From positions 1,178,001 through 1,242,000 of the forward strand of contig OZ037917.1 in NCBI GenBank assembly GCA_964035575.1: DNA of 64,000 bases. The letters are read 5' to 3'. Each line of letters begins with the position of its first letter. The stretch's first letter is position 1. Below the pieces are notes generated by a model, which saw only the letters and a program-made list of their open reading frames with translations, searched no databases and was not told the origin of the DNA. This document shows positions 1 through 9,734 of this stretch, in pieces. A program made the translations under genes and the position numbers. The DNA comes from Rhynchopus sp. YZ270_cl-10. Taxonomy: Eukaryota > Euglenozoa > Diplonemea > Diplonemida > Diplonemidae.

Positions 1-213
1 TTCACACTTGAGGTTGATCCAAACGAAACGATTGAGAACGTGAAGTCGAAGATGCAGGACAAGGAGGGCATCACACCAGACCAGCAGGGCCTCTCCGTTG
101 GCAAGCTGCTTGAGGACGGAGGAGTGCCGCTTGAGGATAGCCTCACGCTGGTTGACTACAACATTAAAAAGGAGGGCACACTTTTCATGGAGCTGAGACT
201 GCGTGGTGACTAA
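1..213 (+). CDS. Ubiquitin-like protein, 3' part (5' end outside window)
   Basis: Frame 1 is open from the first base to TAA at 211-213, giving 70 residues without the N-terminus. The order of motifs follows ubiquitin: [20 protein letters not shown], then a divergent [12 protein letters not shown] segment, then [10 protein letters not shown] and the end LRLRGD. Ubiquitin and its polyubiquitin units end in the conjugatable LRGG; here the last residue is Asp, and nothing follows it. The segment between the second and third ubiquitin motifs is longer than usual (about [12 protein letters not shown] instead of GRTLS). I infer a single ubiquitin-fold protein or the terminal unit of a polyubiquitin-like gene that cannot be conjugated through a normal diglycine. 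Family assignment is firm; function is not. Confidence 0.85.
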   Translation, partial: FTLEVDPNETIENVKSKMQDKEGITPDQQGLSVGKLLEDGGVPLEDSLTLVDYNIKKEGTLFMELRLRGD

Positions 214-431
214 GTGTAGTAGTGTTCAACTGCAGCAGTCCTCCCTTGCATCAAGGCTACGTGTATTGGTTGCAAGTCGTTTGTTGCCCGGTCGGTTACG
301 CTTCTTTTCTGTTCGTTGGTCCCATTTTCACACATTTTTTTGCACTTTTTGGAGCACAGAACTCATCCCCACCCGCCTTCTTGCCCACAACACCACCACA
401 CAGACAACACACACAACCAGAAAGACACACC

Positions 432-1400
432 ATGAAGACGGCTCTGTCTGTTCTCGCAATGGCGGCAGCCTCGACTGCCCTGCCCGCGTCGTACGTGGAG
501 ATGAACGAGGGCCTGCTGTGGGCGAACTTCAAGCAGACCTACGGGAAGCAGTACAGCGGTGCGGACGAGTCTGCCCGCCGTGCGGTCTTCAAGAAGAACA
601 TGCTGAAGGCTGCTGAGCGTGAGGCTGGGTCGAAGACCGGAGTGCGCCACGGGATGAACCAGTTCACGGACCTGACTGAGGAGGAGTTCAAGGCGTACCA
701 CAGCCTGAGCGTGCCTGTGAAGGAGTCGCCGAAGAAGCAGTTCTCCGAGTCCCAGATCCTGAAGGTGAAGGACACCTCTGTGGACTGGAGGACGCAGAAC
801 CGTGTGACCCACGTGAAGAACCAGGCACAGTGCGGGTCGTGCTGGGCGTTCTCCACCACTGGAGGAATTGAGGGACAGTGGTCGAAGGACAACACGCTGA
901 CCTCGGTGTCCGAGCAGGAGCTTGTGTCGTGCGACAAGGTCGACGCTGGCTGCAACGGCGGTCTGATGGACAATGCGTTCCAGTGGCTGCTTGACAACCA
1001 CAACGGAGACATTGTGACTGAGGAGGCCTACCCGTACACGAGCGGGGGTGGTGTGACCGGAACCTGCAAGTACGAGTCGTCGATGAAGGTCGGCTCCACG
1101 ATCTCGAGCTTCAAGGACCTTGCCCACAACGAGGACGAGATGGCGACCTGGATGATCACAAACGGACCGATCTCGATTGCCGTTGACGCAACCTCGTGGC
1201 AGACGTACCAGGGTGGAGTGATGGACAACTGCGAGTCCCGCCAGCTTGACCACGGAGTTCTCGCCGTTGGTGTGACCCCCGACTACTGGATTGTGAAGAA
1301 CTCCTGGGCATCTGGCTGGGGAGAGTCTGGATACATCCGCCTTGCCCGTGGCACCAACCAGTGCCTCCTCAACAACGCCCCGTCCCACCCGATTGTCTGA
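432..1400 (+). CDS. Secreted/lysosomal papain-family cysteine protease (cathepsin L-like, C1A)
   Basis: 322 residues from the ATG at 432; the frame is open further upstream, but this ATG begins a clear signal peptide (MKTALSVLAMAAASTALPA) and follows a C/A-rich leader. Residues about 25-95 are an I29-type inhibitory propeptide (NQFTDLTEEEF). The mature enzyme begins near SVDWR (116-120). Catalytic residues are all visible: oxyanion Gln131, Cys137 in CGSCWAF, His274 in LDHGVLAVG and Asn290 in NSWASGWG; the GCNGG motif is at 173-177. Length is normal for a cathepsin L/cruzipain-type zymogen, with no C-terminal extension. It should hydrolyse proteins in an acidic vacuole or after secretion. No introns are needed. 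A short perfect hairpin lies 50 bp past the stop. Confidence 0.96.
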   Translation: MKTALSVLAMAAASTALPASYVEMNEGLLWANFKQTYGKQYSGADESARRAVFKKNMLKAAEREAGSKTGVRHGMNQFTDLTEEEFKAYHSLSVPVKESPKKQFSESQILKVKDTSVDWRTQNRVTHVKNQAQCGSCWAFSTTGGIEGQWSKDNTLTSVSEQELVSCDKVDAGCNGGLMDNAFQWLLDNHNGDIVTEEAYPYTSGGGVTGTCKYESSMKVGSTISSFKDLAHNEDEMATWMITNGPISIAVDATSWQTYQGGVMDNCESRQLDHGVLAVGVTPDYWIVKNSWASGWGESGYIRLARGTNQCLLNNAPSHPIV

Positions 1401-1449
1401 GTGTTTTGTTGTCCGTGTACGTGTGATTGTGCACATGTCTCATCTCTTG

Positions 1450-1472
1450 AAAGTGTGCCACATGCACACTTT
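1450..1472 (+). terminator. Perfect 3'-flanking hairpin
   Basis: AAAGTGTG at 1450-1457 pairs perfectly with CACACTTT at 1465-1472 across a 7-base loop, starting 50 bp after the protease stop. The position suggests a 3' UTR or 3'-end-formation element; this is inference from location. Confidence 0.4.
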
Positions 1473-1851
1473 GAGCTGACGACGCAAAGATAAACACACA
1501 GCAAATAGTGTTCTATTTTATTCTCTTTTATTTTGTTTTGAAATAATATTCTTGTTTCCATGCTTTTTTGCCTCTTGTTTGACAGGCACGAACAGGACCA
1601 CTGTCGCAGTTGTTGTTGTTGTGTTGTTGTGATGGTTTGACAACAGTGGTACCACCAAAACGTTTTTTCCTTCTTGCAGGTGTCTGTACTCTGAACACAC
1701 AGGACATCTTCTTCACTTTTATGACTTGTTCTTTTCCCTTTTGTGTTCCCCTTTTCGGAATGCTAACGCAACAAGAAAAAGTACACCACACGTGCAGACA
1801 TTATGCACACAGGTGAGGTATTTTTCTTCTGACGCTTTTGTTTGTTTGTTT

Positions 1852-1891
1852 GAGGTACACTGTCACAAGAAGGCTTTGTATTTCATGTCAA
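1852..1891 (+). repeat. Dispersed short repeat family D, copy 1
   Basis: GGTACACTGTCACAAGAAGG followed by CTTTGTATTTCA. The same sense-oriented sequence recurs at about 17.05, 25.24, 27.83, 31.62 and 32.88 kb. Confidence 0.6.
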
Positions 1892-2239
1892 ATTTGATTG
1901 TCGTACGCGAATGTGTTGTTGTGTGCAGTTTTTGTTTGCACCCAAAACACACACGGTTCTCTTTATTAACTCCTTTTTCTGTGGCAACAGTGAAATATGT
2001 GTTCCCAACCTTTACCGAGTGTCCCAGGCGGCCTCCCTTCTGAAGGAGTGTGTCTGTGGGCTTTTTTGTTTGTGTCCACTTTTGCCAGAAGAAGTGAAAA
2101 GAACGTAACACGTACCAGCAGTTTTATTTGCCTTATCTTTTTGCGCTTGGTCTCCCCCCCCCCACACACCACACACATTTGCTACACCAGATCCTTTACT
2201 TTCTCATAACACAACAAAGCTACACTTGACTTGTTAGTG

Positions 2240-5200
2240 ATGCGTGTCACAATGCTGTGTGGACTGGCAGTGGCACTGATGGCACATAGTGCCACAGGCC
2301 TGAGCCTGACGGAGTGCACAGAGGAAGGACTATGCGACGTCGATGATGGCATGACTGAAGTCCCGGACTTCGGGTTCACCGTGACCGGGAAGGTTACGGT
2401 GAACGTGCTTGCGCCGTGCTCGTCTGTGAACGGTGGTGAGGTGGCCGTTGCGCTGTACGTGGCGGGGGAGACGTACACTGCGACAGGTTCGCTGTGGCAG
2501 AAGGACGGGTGCGGCTTGGACGGGAACCCTGTGTGGACGCTGTCAGCCTCGTTTGCCCTGGATGTGGTTGTGCGTGGCATCACTCTGAACACTGTGTCGA
2601 TCGTGGTTGTGCACGAGGATGCCTGGACCGGGACTGTATCGGGCACTGCATCGAGCCTGTTTGGTGGTGCTGGCGGAGAGGGCGCAGTGGCGCTGACGGC
2701 AGACTTCTCGGCAGCGGAGGGGCTGACAGCACTGCGCGGGGACGTGATGCTGGCAGGGTCCGGAGTGTCGTTCTCGGGGACGGTGGCGACGGACGGGGCG
2801 ACAAGCACCGGGGACGGAGCGCTGCTGGTGGGCGGGTCTGTGGCGGCGCAGGCGTCGTTCACGTACACACACGCAACAAAGGCGTTTGCGGTGCTTGGGT
2901 CTGTGCAGGGGGCGCTGCAGGTGGGGACGGTGACGCTATCGTCCGCAGGAGTGACGCTGGCGAAGGCGGACGGCGGGGAGTGGAGCGGGAGCGTGAGTGG
3001 GACTGCAGCGCTGTTCGGGGGGACTGCGGCGGCGTCGATGGCGTTTGCGGACGGCAAGCTTGCGGCGCTGGCAGTGTCGACGACGTTCGTGACAGGAAAC
3101 GGGCTGCTGAGCGGGTCGCTGGCGTTCGACTACGTGCGGGCGGACACGTGCGCGACATCGACAGGAACGTTTGGCGGTGTGCTGAAGATGTCTGGGGCGG
3201 CGGAGCTTGCCTTTGACGGGACTGTGGCGTTTGACGGCTGCACCGGTGTTGTGTCTGTGGCGGCCTCTGTGGACGGGGAGTGGACTGCACCCGGGGCAGT
3301 GAATGTGGCGGGGGTGGCGGTGCAGGCCACGAGCAGCGGGTTTGCGGACGGAGGTGCGAGCACGGCGCTGTCTGCGCAGTCGTGGGTTGGGTCTGTGTCT
3401 GGGACGACGTCGGGTGCGGACGTGGCGGTGGCGTTTGACGTGTCGTTTGACACAAGCACCGACGCGTCGAGTGTTGAGGCGATGCTGTCGTACGCAGACA
3501 GCCACCTGGCTGTGGAGGTGATGGTGAACACGGACTGCAGCGGGTCTGGGCTGGTGCAGGTGCAGAACCTTGCAGGTGTGCCGTCGCTTGAGGTGGCTGT
3601 GGTGTACACACGGACGAGCTGTGCAAGCGACAGCAAGGCGTGGACGCTGGAGGGGTCGCTTGGGAACGCGCTGATGCTCGACTTCTCGGGGAAGACGCTG
3701 TCGCTTGCGCCAGCAGCGGTGCGTGTGGTGTCGAACGAGGATGGGGAGCTGCACGTGGAGATTGTGGCGGGGCTTGCGCCCTTTGAGGTTGTGGCTGCGT
3801 TCGGGGCTGGCGAGTCAGGTGCAGAGTACACGCTGACTGCACGCACGATGCCGGACACCGTTGCGACACCAGGTGACTTCCTGTCGGCCATGTCCGGTGG
3901 AGGCAACGTGTTCGGAAGTGGTGTGGGGTCTGCGTTTTCGTCGCTCTACTCTGGGATGAACGAACTGACGCTGACTGACTTGCTGATTGTGTTCGACTTT
4001 GTGGCGCCGTCCATCTCGCTGACGGCGACAGGGACGCTGTTTGGGGCAGGCTTTGACGTGCTGGTTGTGGTGGAGAAGGCAGGTGCCGCGTGGCAGTACG
4101 CACTGGCGCTGACAACGACGGGGCTGTCGGACCTGTCGTTCCCCGGCCTGGCCGGCACTGTTGTGGAGACGATTGCGCCCAGCAGCCTGACGGTGTCGGT
4201 GGCAAACGCAGCAACGTCGTTTGCCGGGAAGGACGTGCCGAAGGGGTTCAGCCTGGCAGCAGCGATCCCGCTGGACGGGGGTGTGATGGCGGGGATTGCG
4301 GCTGTGACGCCATCGTCGCTGAACGACCAGACGGCAGACGCATCAGCGGACGGCGGGGTGACGATTACGGCGTCGCTGTCGAGTGCGACGGAGATGCGCC
4401 TGGCCCTGGCGCTTGCCGGAGGGGTGGAGCTGGGGTCGCCGGACGTGGTGCTGCGTGAGGTGTCGCTGCTGCTGGTGGTGAAGGCCGCAGGGGCACCGGA
4501 GTTCGGGTTTGGGGTGGTGATTGACGTGACGATGGACGACCGTGTGCTGAGTGCGTCTGCAGCGTTGCTTGTGGATGCGGTGGGGCTCTCGCTTGCGGTG
4601 GCGTTCAACAGCAACGAGCCGTGGAACGAGCCCTTCGGGATGAACGGTGTGGCGATTCTGTTCCCGCTTGGGTTCTCGCTCGGGATCACACCGGCAGGTA
4701 TTCTGAGCGACTTTGCGCTGACCGGAGGTGTGCAGCTGAGCTCTGCGCAAGGCTACGTGACGCTGAGCGTGAACCTGGCAGAGCCGACGAAGAACGCGTT
4801 CCAGGCAGAAGTGACGACGCTGGACGTGCACGACGTGCTGGTGGGGCTGCTGGACTGCACGCCGTGCACACAGGGTGTCGGGGGCGTGCTGACGGACATG
4901 TCCGTGGACCACTTCCTGGGTTCCTTCAACGCCGACCCTGTGAACGCTGTGAGCATCGTCTTTGCGGACGTGGCTGTGGAGATCCCTGCAGGTGTGTCGA
5001 TTGAGCTGACGAACCTGGAGCTGTGGGGTGTGGTGAAGGTGATCCACGCCTCCTTTGCGATGAATGCTGCTGGTGTGTCTGCTGCGTTTGAGGCGGAGCC
5101 TGTGAAGTGGGGCCCCCTCTCGATCACGTCGGCAAGCGACAGCAAGCGTGGCCCGCAGTTTGAGATGGTGCTGCAGGCGTCGGAGCAGTCGCTGCTGATT

Positions 5201-7078
5201 GACGGGAAGGCGACTGTGTTCGGACAGGGTGTGTCGCTGTACCTGCAGATGAGCGACGACGCTGTGGAGGGCCACTTTGAGCTGTCGTTTGGGTCCGCCC
5301 TCAAGGCAGACGTGACGATGATCAGCAACGGACGTCCCGGGCAGGCAGGGTTCTCCAACACCGTACGTGCCGAGCTAGAGGCTGACATTATCGGTGAGAT
5401 TGTCAAGGCGGCGACGGAGTACCTGCTGGACCTTGCAGACGACATGGACAAGGAGCTGGAGAACGCGAAGAAGGCCGTAGAGTCTGCAGACAAGGCATGG
5501 GACAACGCAAAAGAGCAGCTGGAGAAGGTGAAGAAGGACACTGCTAAGGACATCAAGGATGCGGAGGAGGAGGTGTCACGCGCGAAGAAGGAGGTCGACA
5601 AGTTTGACTGTGGCAAGGTGTGGCTTGCGTCGAAGGCGTGCAAATCTGCGAAGAACGTTGTGAAGAAGGCTTTCTCCGCTGCCGAGAAGGTGCTGTCGGG
5701 TGTACGCAAGGCTGCCACTGCACTGATCTCGCTTGCAGAGGACATTGTTGAGGAGTCGAAGATCCTTCTTGACTTTGCTGAGGAGGTGCTGACCTGGGCT
5801 GAGGGCGCAGTCGACGTCTTTGCTGCTGTTGTCGACGCGATCGGAGATGTCCTTGGGAAGATGCTCGTTGTGCACAGCATGGTGTTCACAAGCGACGTCA
5901 GCAACGCTGACGTGGCCGTCTCATACCAGGCAGACGTGACCATCTTTGGCACCCGCCACCGCAACCTCGGCTTCGCTGTGCGCATCAACTTCCAGGACAT
6001 TGTGGACTTCTTGTCTTCACAGCTGACACACACTTTCTACTCCGACTTCGACGGCGAGCTTGTCAACGAACAGCCCGGCTCACCCACTGCTGTCGGCAGC
6101 ACACCCAACACCATTGAAGGCCAGGTCGGGTTGGTGCGCGACGCTTCCTTCCATGCGTACCTTCTGAACCGTTTTGACATTCCCGAAGATGCTCGCGAAT
6201 GCCAGAGCGCTCTCGACGGATGCGGCGAGATCAAAGCCACCAGCAGCAGCTTCATGGCAAAGCTCACCGCCAAGCGCCGCAAGAAGTCCTGCTACAAAAG
6301 CATCCGCGCACGCTGCCAGGACAGCAGCGACAGCTTGGCTCGCGATCTTTGGGTGCAAGAGTCGCTTCTTGGGTCTGGCCAGCGTGGAGTGTCCTCCCGT
6401 CTCCGTGGCCTTGCCGCTAAGATCATTTCAACGGAGGAAGCGATTGTCTCCTGCGGGAAGAACCAGAACAAGCTTGGCAAGCTGTCCAAGAAGAAGAAGT
6501 TTGCCAAGTTCTTGAAGTTCAAGGTCTGTTCCGTGGAGAAGCTTCAGGACAAACGCGAGCACACCATCAACACTTTGGAGAGCGAATGCAAAGCCATCAT
6601 CAACGAAATGATTGCCTCCACACGCAACGCCACCTCAAAGGCAAACGCCCACGAAGACGCAAAGGACACCTACGCCACCCAGCAGGCTAAATGCAAGAGT
6701 TCAAAGTCGCCCTCCACATGCATGAAGCTCATGGCCCTCAAAATGGCTGTCTCCAGAGCGGCCCTCCTCAAGGACACCTCTGCCGTCCAGCGGGACGCGA
6801 TTGATGTCCCCCTCTTCAGTGCCCTCGACATCGCTAAGAGAAGCAACGCTGCAGGGGAGGTGTTGTTCCTGGAGACCATGGAGAGTGTCGTGAACTCCTG
6901 GTACAAGACGCTGCAGAGCAGGATCAAGGTGTTGGAGAAGGCAACGAAGAAGTCGTCTTGCAAGTCGAGGATCGGAAAAATCGCGTGCAAACCGTTGCAG
7001 GCAGAGCTGAAGCAGGCCAAAACGACGCTTGCGGGTCTCACACCATACCGTGCCTTGATGCTTCCCTACTTTGCGTAG
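2240..7078 (+). CDS. Large secreted protein of unknown function (1612 aa)
   Basis: I do not recognise this protein. The frame is open slightly upstream, but ATG at 2240 begins a good signal peptide (MRVTMLCGLAVALMAHSATG). Residues about 25-1060 are rich in Gly, Ala, Val, Ser and Thr and look beta-rich, with a recurring W-x-G-S/T-V-S-G-T motif (WTGTVSGTAS, WSGSVSGTAA, WVGSVSGTTS). Residues about 1068-1120 are a charged coiled coil. Residues 1130-1215 look like amphipathic helices, followed by a second beta-like stretch. From about 1290 to the end the chain is Lys/Cys-rich and helical. There is no C-terminal membrane segment. The single exon is 4.8 kb. A role in surface coat, adhesion or a secreted matrix is possible but only inferred from the signal peptide and repetitive character. 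Confidence 0.85.
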   Translation: MRVTMLCGLAVALMAHSATGLSLTECTEEGLCDVDDGMTEVPDFGFTVTGKVTVNVLAPCSSVNGGEVAVALYVAGETYTATGSLWQKDGCGLDGNPVWTLSASFALDVVVRGITLNTVSIVVVHEDAWTGTVSGTASSLFGGAGGEGAVALTADFSAAEGLTALRGDVMLAGSGVSFSGTVATDGATSTGDGALLVGGSVAAQASFTYTHATKAFAVLGSVQGALQVGTVTLSSAGVTLAKADGGEWSGSVSGTAALFGGTAAASMAFADGKLAALAVSTTFVTGNGLLSGSLAFDYVRADTCATSTGTFGGVLKMSGAAELAFDGTVAFDGCTGVVSVAASVDGEWTAPGAVNVAGVAVQATSSGFADGGASTALSAQSWVGSVSGTTSGADVAVAFDVSFDTSTDASSVEAMLSYADSHLAVEVMVNTDCSGSGLVQVQNLAGVPSLEVAVVYTRTSCASDSKAWTLEGSLGNALMLDFSGKTLSLAPAAVRVVSNEDGELHVEIVAGLAPFEVVAAFGAGESGAEYTLTARTMPDTVATPGDFLSAMSGGGNVFGSGVGSAFSSLYSGMNELTLTDLLIVFDFVAPSISLTATGTLFGAGFDVLVVVEKAGAAWQYALALTTTGLSDLSFPGLAGTVVETIAPSSLTVSVANAATSFAGKDVPKGFSLAAAIPLDGGVMAGIAAVTPSSLNDQTADASADGGVTITASLSSATEMRLALALAGGVELGSPDVVLREVSLLLVVKAAGAPEFGFGVVIDVTMDDRVLSASAALLVDAVGLSLAVAFNSNEPWNEPFGMNGVAILFPLGFSLGITPAGILSDFALTGGVQLSSAQGYVTLSVNLAEPTKNAFQAEVTTLDVHDVLVGLLDCTPCTQGVGGVLTDMSVDHFLGSFNADPVNAVSIVFADVAVEIPAGVSIELTNLELWGVVKVIHASFAMNAAGVSAAFEAEPVKWGPLSITSASDSKRGPQFEMVLQASEQSLLIDGKATVFGQGVSLYLQMSDDAVEGHFELSFGSALKADVTMISNGRPGQAGFSNTVRAELEADIIGEIVKAATEYLLDLADDMDKELENAKKAVESADKAWDNAKEQLEKVKKDTAKDIKDAEEEVSRAKKEVDKFDCGKVWLASKACKSAKNVVKKAFSAAEKVLSGVRKAATALISLAEDIVEESKILLDFAEEVLTWAEGAVDVFAAVVDAIGDVLGKMLVVHSMVFTSDVSNADVAVSYQADVTIFGTRHRNLGFAVRINFQDIVDFLSSQLTHTFYSDFDGELVNEQPGSPTAVGSTPNTIEGQVGLVRDASFHAYLLNRFDIPEDARECQSALDGCGEIKATSSSFMAKLTAKRRKKSCYKSIRARCQDSSDSLARDLWVQESLLGSGQRGVSSRLRGLAAKIISTEEAIVSCGKNQNKLGKLSKKKKFAKFLKFKVCSVEKLQDKREHTINTLESECKAIINEMIASTRNATSKANAHEDAKDTYATQQAKCKSSKSPSTCMKLMALKMAVSRAALLKDTSAVQRDAIDVPLFSALDIAKRSNAAGEVLFLETMESVVNSWYKTLQSRIKVLEKATKKSSCKSRIGKIACKPLQAELKQAKTTLAGLTPYRALMLPYFA

Positions 7079-7673
7079 TGTGTTGTGGTGAAAGGTCTCT
7101 AGATGGGAGTGGATCTTTTCAAAAAAAATAATGATAGTGAAGACTGCCTGAATGGCAGCTACACTAAACAAACAAATTACCAAAAATAAAAAATGTAAAA
7201 TTGGAGAGTGGGAGTGATGATGTATAGGCAGTAAGGCGTATTCTTCTTGAGTGTTTTTTTTTCTTCTTTTTCTAATACATTCATACACTTTTTCTTGATT
7301 TTTGCTGCATTTTGTTGGAGCAAATGGAGAAAAAAAATGTTGTTTTGTTCGTAATTTTTGTTTTATTTTGCACAGTTCCTGTCATCATCACGAGGTGTCT
7401 GGACATCTTTCTTTTTATCAACTTTTTCACTCTATTTTTTTTTTTTCTGCAGATAATCACAAAGCCAATAAGAGGCTTATGTTTGTCTATTATCAAGTTA
7501 TCCTTATATTCACTATACATTTAGTACTCGCCCTTCAGAAGTGAAGGCAGCAAGGTTGAATATAAGTTGGAAGTGAAAAAAAGCTCCATTCCACCCCTCC
7601 CTTTTTACGGCTCGTGTTTAGTTTTTTTTTGTTTTGTTTTATTTTGTTTTCAGATGGTCTGTGCACGGAGAGT

Positions 7674-7774
7674 ACCTGATTTTTTACTCTGAGTTTGCCA
7701 GTATTTTGCCGTGTTTTGTTTACCGGTATTTGCTGTCAAAACACCGGTAAACAAACTCGGGGTCAAAATCAGGT
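7674..7774. mobile_element. Palindromic MITE-like element, ACCTGATTTT family, copy 1
   Basis: The 101-bp segment begins ACCTGATTTT and ends AAAATCAGGT. Internal parts also pair (GAGTTTG with CAAACTC; GTGTTTTG with CAAAACAC), so almost the whole unit can fold back. Copies with the same ends occur at 16262-16357 and 26981-27069. Confidence 0.7.
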
Positions 7775-8086
7775 GGGATGACACATTCATCTGACAAAAA
7801 ATTCTTTTATTTCTTCTCTCTCCTGGTACTCGATGTCTTGAGTATCGGGTGCGTGCTTCTTTCGTTTGGTTCTTCCACAGCAGATGTGTTGTGTTTCACA
7901 CACTCTTTTTTTTTCCCTTCTCTCCAAAACCTGACTAAGCAAAGCAGAGAAGTATTTTAAGTTCAGCTTTTATAAGCATTTATTCTTCTCACGAAAAGCT
8001 TCCAAAACTCCCCCTTTTTTTTCCCCCTTCTGCCTTGTTCACTTGAGTGTGAACTAACGCAGATCGATGAGACAAAGAAAAACAGA

Positions 8087-8158
8087 AAGTGGATATTGCA
8101 CAAACTGTGGCAACACAACCCGAGGCAACTACACTACTCCAACAATGTTTCAAAAAAA
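8087..8158 (+). repeat. Dispersed repeat family F, copy 1
   Basis: About 70 bp with ACTGTGGCAACACAACC and GAGGCAACTACACTACTCC, ending in an A-run. Further sense-oriented copies are at 9343 and 25786. Part of it (TTGCACAAACTGTGGCAA) can fold. Confidence 0.65.
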
Positions 8159-8184
8159 GCAAAAAAAAAAAAAAGGATTCGTGG

Positions 8185-8220
8185 AACCTCATCTTCGAGT
8201 GTCTACATTAATACGAACCA
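8185..8220 (+). repeat. Dispersed hairpin family B, partial copy
   Basis: Matches the 3' half of the family (CTTCGAGTGTCTACATTAAT), missing the 5' stem arm. Confidence 0.45.
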
Positions 8221-8326
8221 ATTATTAAAAAGAAGACATGCATGATATTTCCACACTTCCCCTTCACACCCCCCTAAAGTACGTTATTTTTTTTTTTTTC
8301 TCCTCCATTTTTCTTTATTTTGGTGT

Positions 8327-9139
8327 GGTCCTGGGCTGGACCTTAAATTGCATCCGGGGGTCCGTTCCTCCAGAAACTCTATGAAGGTGTTGACCGCTCG
8401 AACCGATGTCTCCTACCTGAGAGATTACAAAACAGGAGGCGAGGAGGGGTATGCGGGGCGTTTTTGTGCCTTCAGGGTCTTTTTGTTTTTCAGCAACCCT
8501 GCCTCTCCTATATCACCAGTGCATAGCCTTTGTCTTTCTGTTGGGGTATGCGGGACTTCCCCTAGTCCTCAGGGTCTAAACGCCCCTGCCCTCTTTTATG
8601 CAAGTTCACCCTGGCAGGGTATATAAATGCTGGGTCAGGCTGGCCCCCCTATGCTATGATGGGTGCTCGCACCCGGAGCATAAATGGCCAGCGGTCAGGC
8701 CAGAGTCGCTCTACGGAGTCTCTCTGCCACGCCTTTGGGTTACGGTGTGCTGCCTGTAAGGACGTCCATGTATATCCCTAAGAGAAAGGGTGAGGCCCAA
8801 CTGTCGGTACAGCATGGGGCGCCAAGAGAGAGATGTTGTGACCCCCCCGCCCACCCCTTTTTGTGTTTTTGGGTTTCTGCTCTCTTGTGTAGACTATCGT
8901 GCATCAAGCGTTGGGTGCAGCGAACTGCAGTACCTGTAAGCTCACAACTCTTCAACGGAAGGTGGGCCGCCGGCTGTCGAGCGGTTGTGAACCGCCCTCG
9001 TTCTCTTACGGTACGGGCCAGTCATTAGGTTTCCTTTTTACATCTTCTGTTGTTGGCCGCAGGGTACTTGTGCTTTCATCCGGATGGCTGGCATCGTACG
9101 TGGGTCAGTCGGAGGTGCCTGCATTAATAACTTCACTTT
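8327..9139 (+). mobile_element. ~800-bp dispersed repeat (family E), full-length copy 1
   Basis: Matches 43491-44272 along its whole length with small indels. It begins GGTCCTGGGCTGGACC and ends GTCAGTCGGAGGTGCCTGCA followed by an AT-rich tail. At least four shorter copies share only the 3' end (13317, 23463, 25547, 43415). A common 3' end with variable 5' truncation is typical of retroposed SINE- or LINE-tail sequences. I see no long conserved frame in both copies, so it is probably non-coding. It contains a CGAACCGATG stretch resembling half a Pol III B box, which I do not consider sufficient. Confidence 0.7.
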
Positions 9140-9225
9140 ATTTTTTGCAATAAAACCAGGCTGTGAGCTAATTTGGTTTGGGTACACAGAATTCGAGAAA
9201 AGTTCGAAAAAAAAAAAATTAGCAG

Positions 9226-9335
9226 CATCGCTGGTGTGGGACCTGGGTACCTGGTAGAACCCGCAGGAGACTTGCGGGAGAACCTCGGGAACTCTGGAGG
9301 AGGGTCACACCAAACACCCTGATAAAAATTATTTT
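9226..9335. repeat. GGTGTG...CACACC-ended short element
   Basis: Ends GGTGTGGGAC and GGGTCACACC are near-inverted; an inner hairpin CCCGCAGGAGACTTGCGGG is perfect in its arms. A related unit with GGTGTGAT ends lies at 23802-23933. Confidence 0.45.
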
Positions 9336-9342
9336 TTTTTGG

Positions 9343-9408
9343 ACAGTGGAGATTGCACAACTGTGGCAACACAACCGAGGCAACTACATTACTCCAACAA
9401 TTTATCAA
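9343..9408 (+). repeat. Dispersed repeat family F, copy 2
   Basis: Near-identical to the copies at 8087 and 25786. Like the 25.8-kb copy, it directly follows a GGTGTG-type short element. Confidence 0.65.
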
Positions 9409-9734
9409 AAAAAACATAACCCTGTTCTTTCCGTTCTAAGTCTATGGGGCTTTGTTGAAGTAGGGGTTGAGCGAGAGAGGGGGGTAAATAATAGCGATTA
9501 TTTTTTTCCACGATCCAAAAAAAAAACCAAAGCGAGTAAACAAACATATCACACCTTGTTCTGTCTTTGGTAGGCATGGTTGGGTTTCCACATCTTTCAA
9601 GCCCCCCCTTTTTTTTTTTAATTGTGGAAAATCGTTCCCCCTCCCTCTCTCTCCCTCTTCCCTCCCCCCTCTGCTCCCCCACTCCTTTCCCTTTACCCTC
9701 ATTACAAAAAAAAAAAATATGTACTCTGCTTGTC

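Larger units (their letters stand above)
1401..2239. other. Spacer between the protease and the 1612-residue protein
   Basis: No credible gene. The AT-rich sequence holds a hairpin at 1450-1472, one copy of the 'GGTACACTGT' repeat (1852-1891), several poly-T runs and, just upstream of the next gene, a C-run with CACACA tracts. Confidence 0.7.

Noticed and set aside
7302-7544. Short overlapping hydrophobic ORFs in the 7.3-kb spacer
   Set aside because: They are Phe/Lys runs from AT-rich homopolymer sequence, with no conservation or start context.
8385-8435. tRNA-derived promoter (B-box-like CGAACCGATG) in the ~800-bp repeat
   Set aside because: The match is partial, in an odd orientation, and no convincing A box is present.
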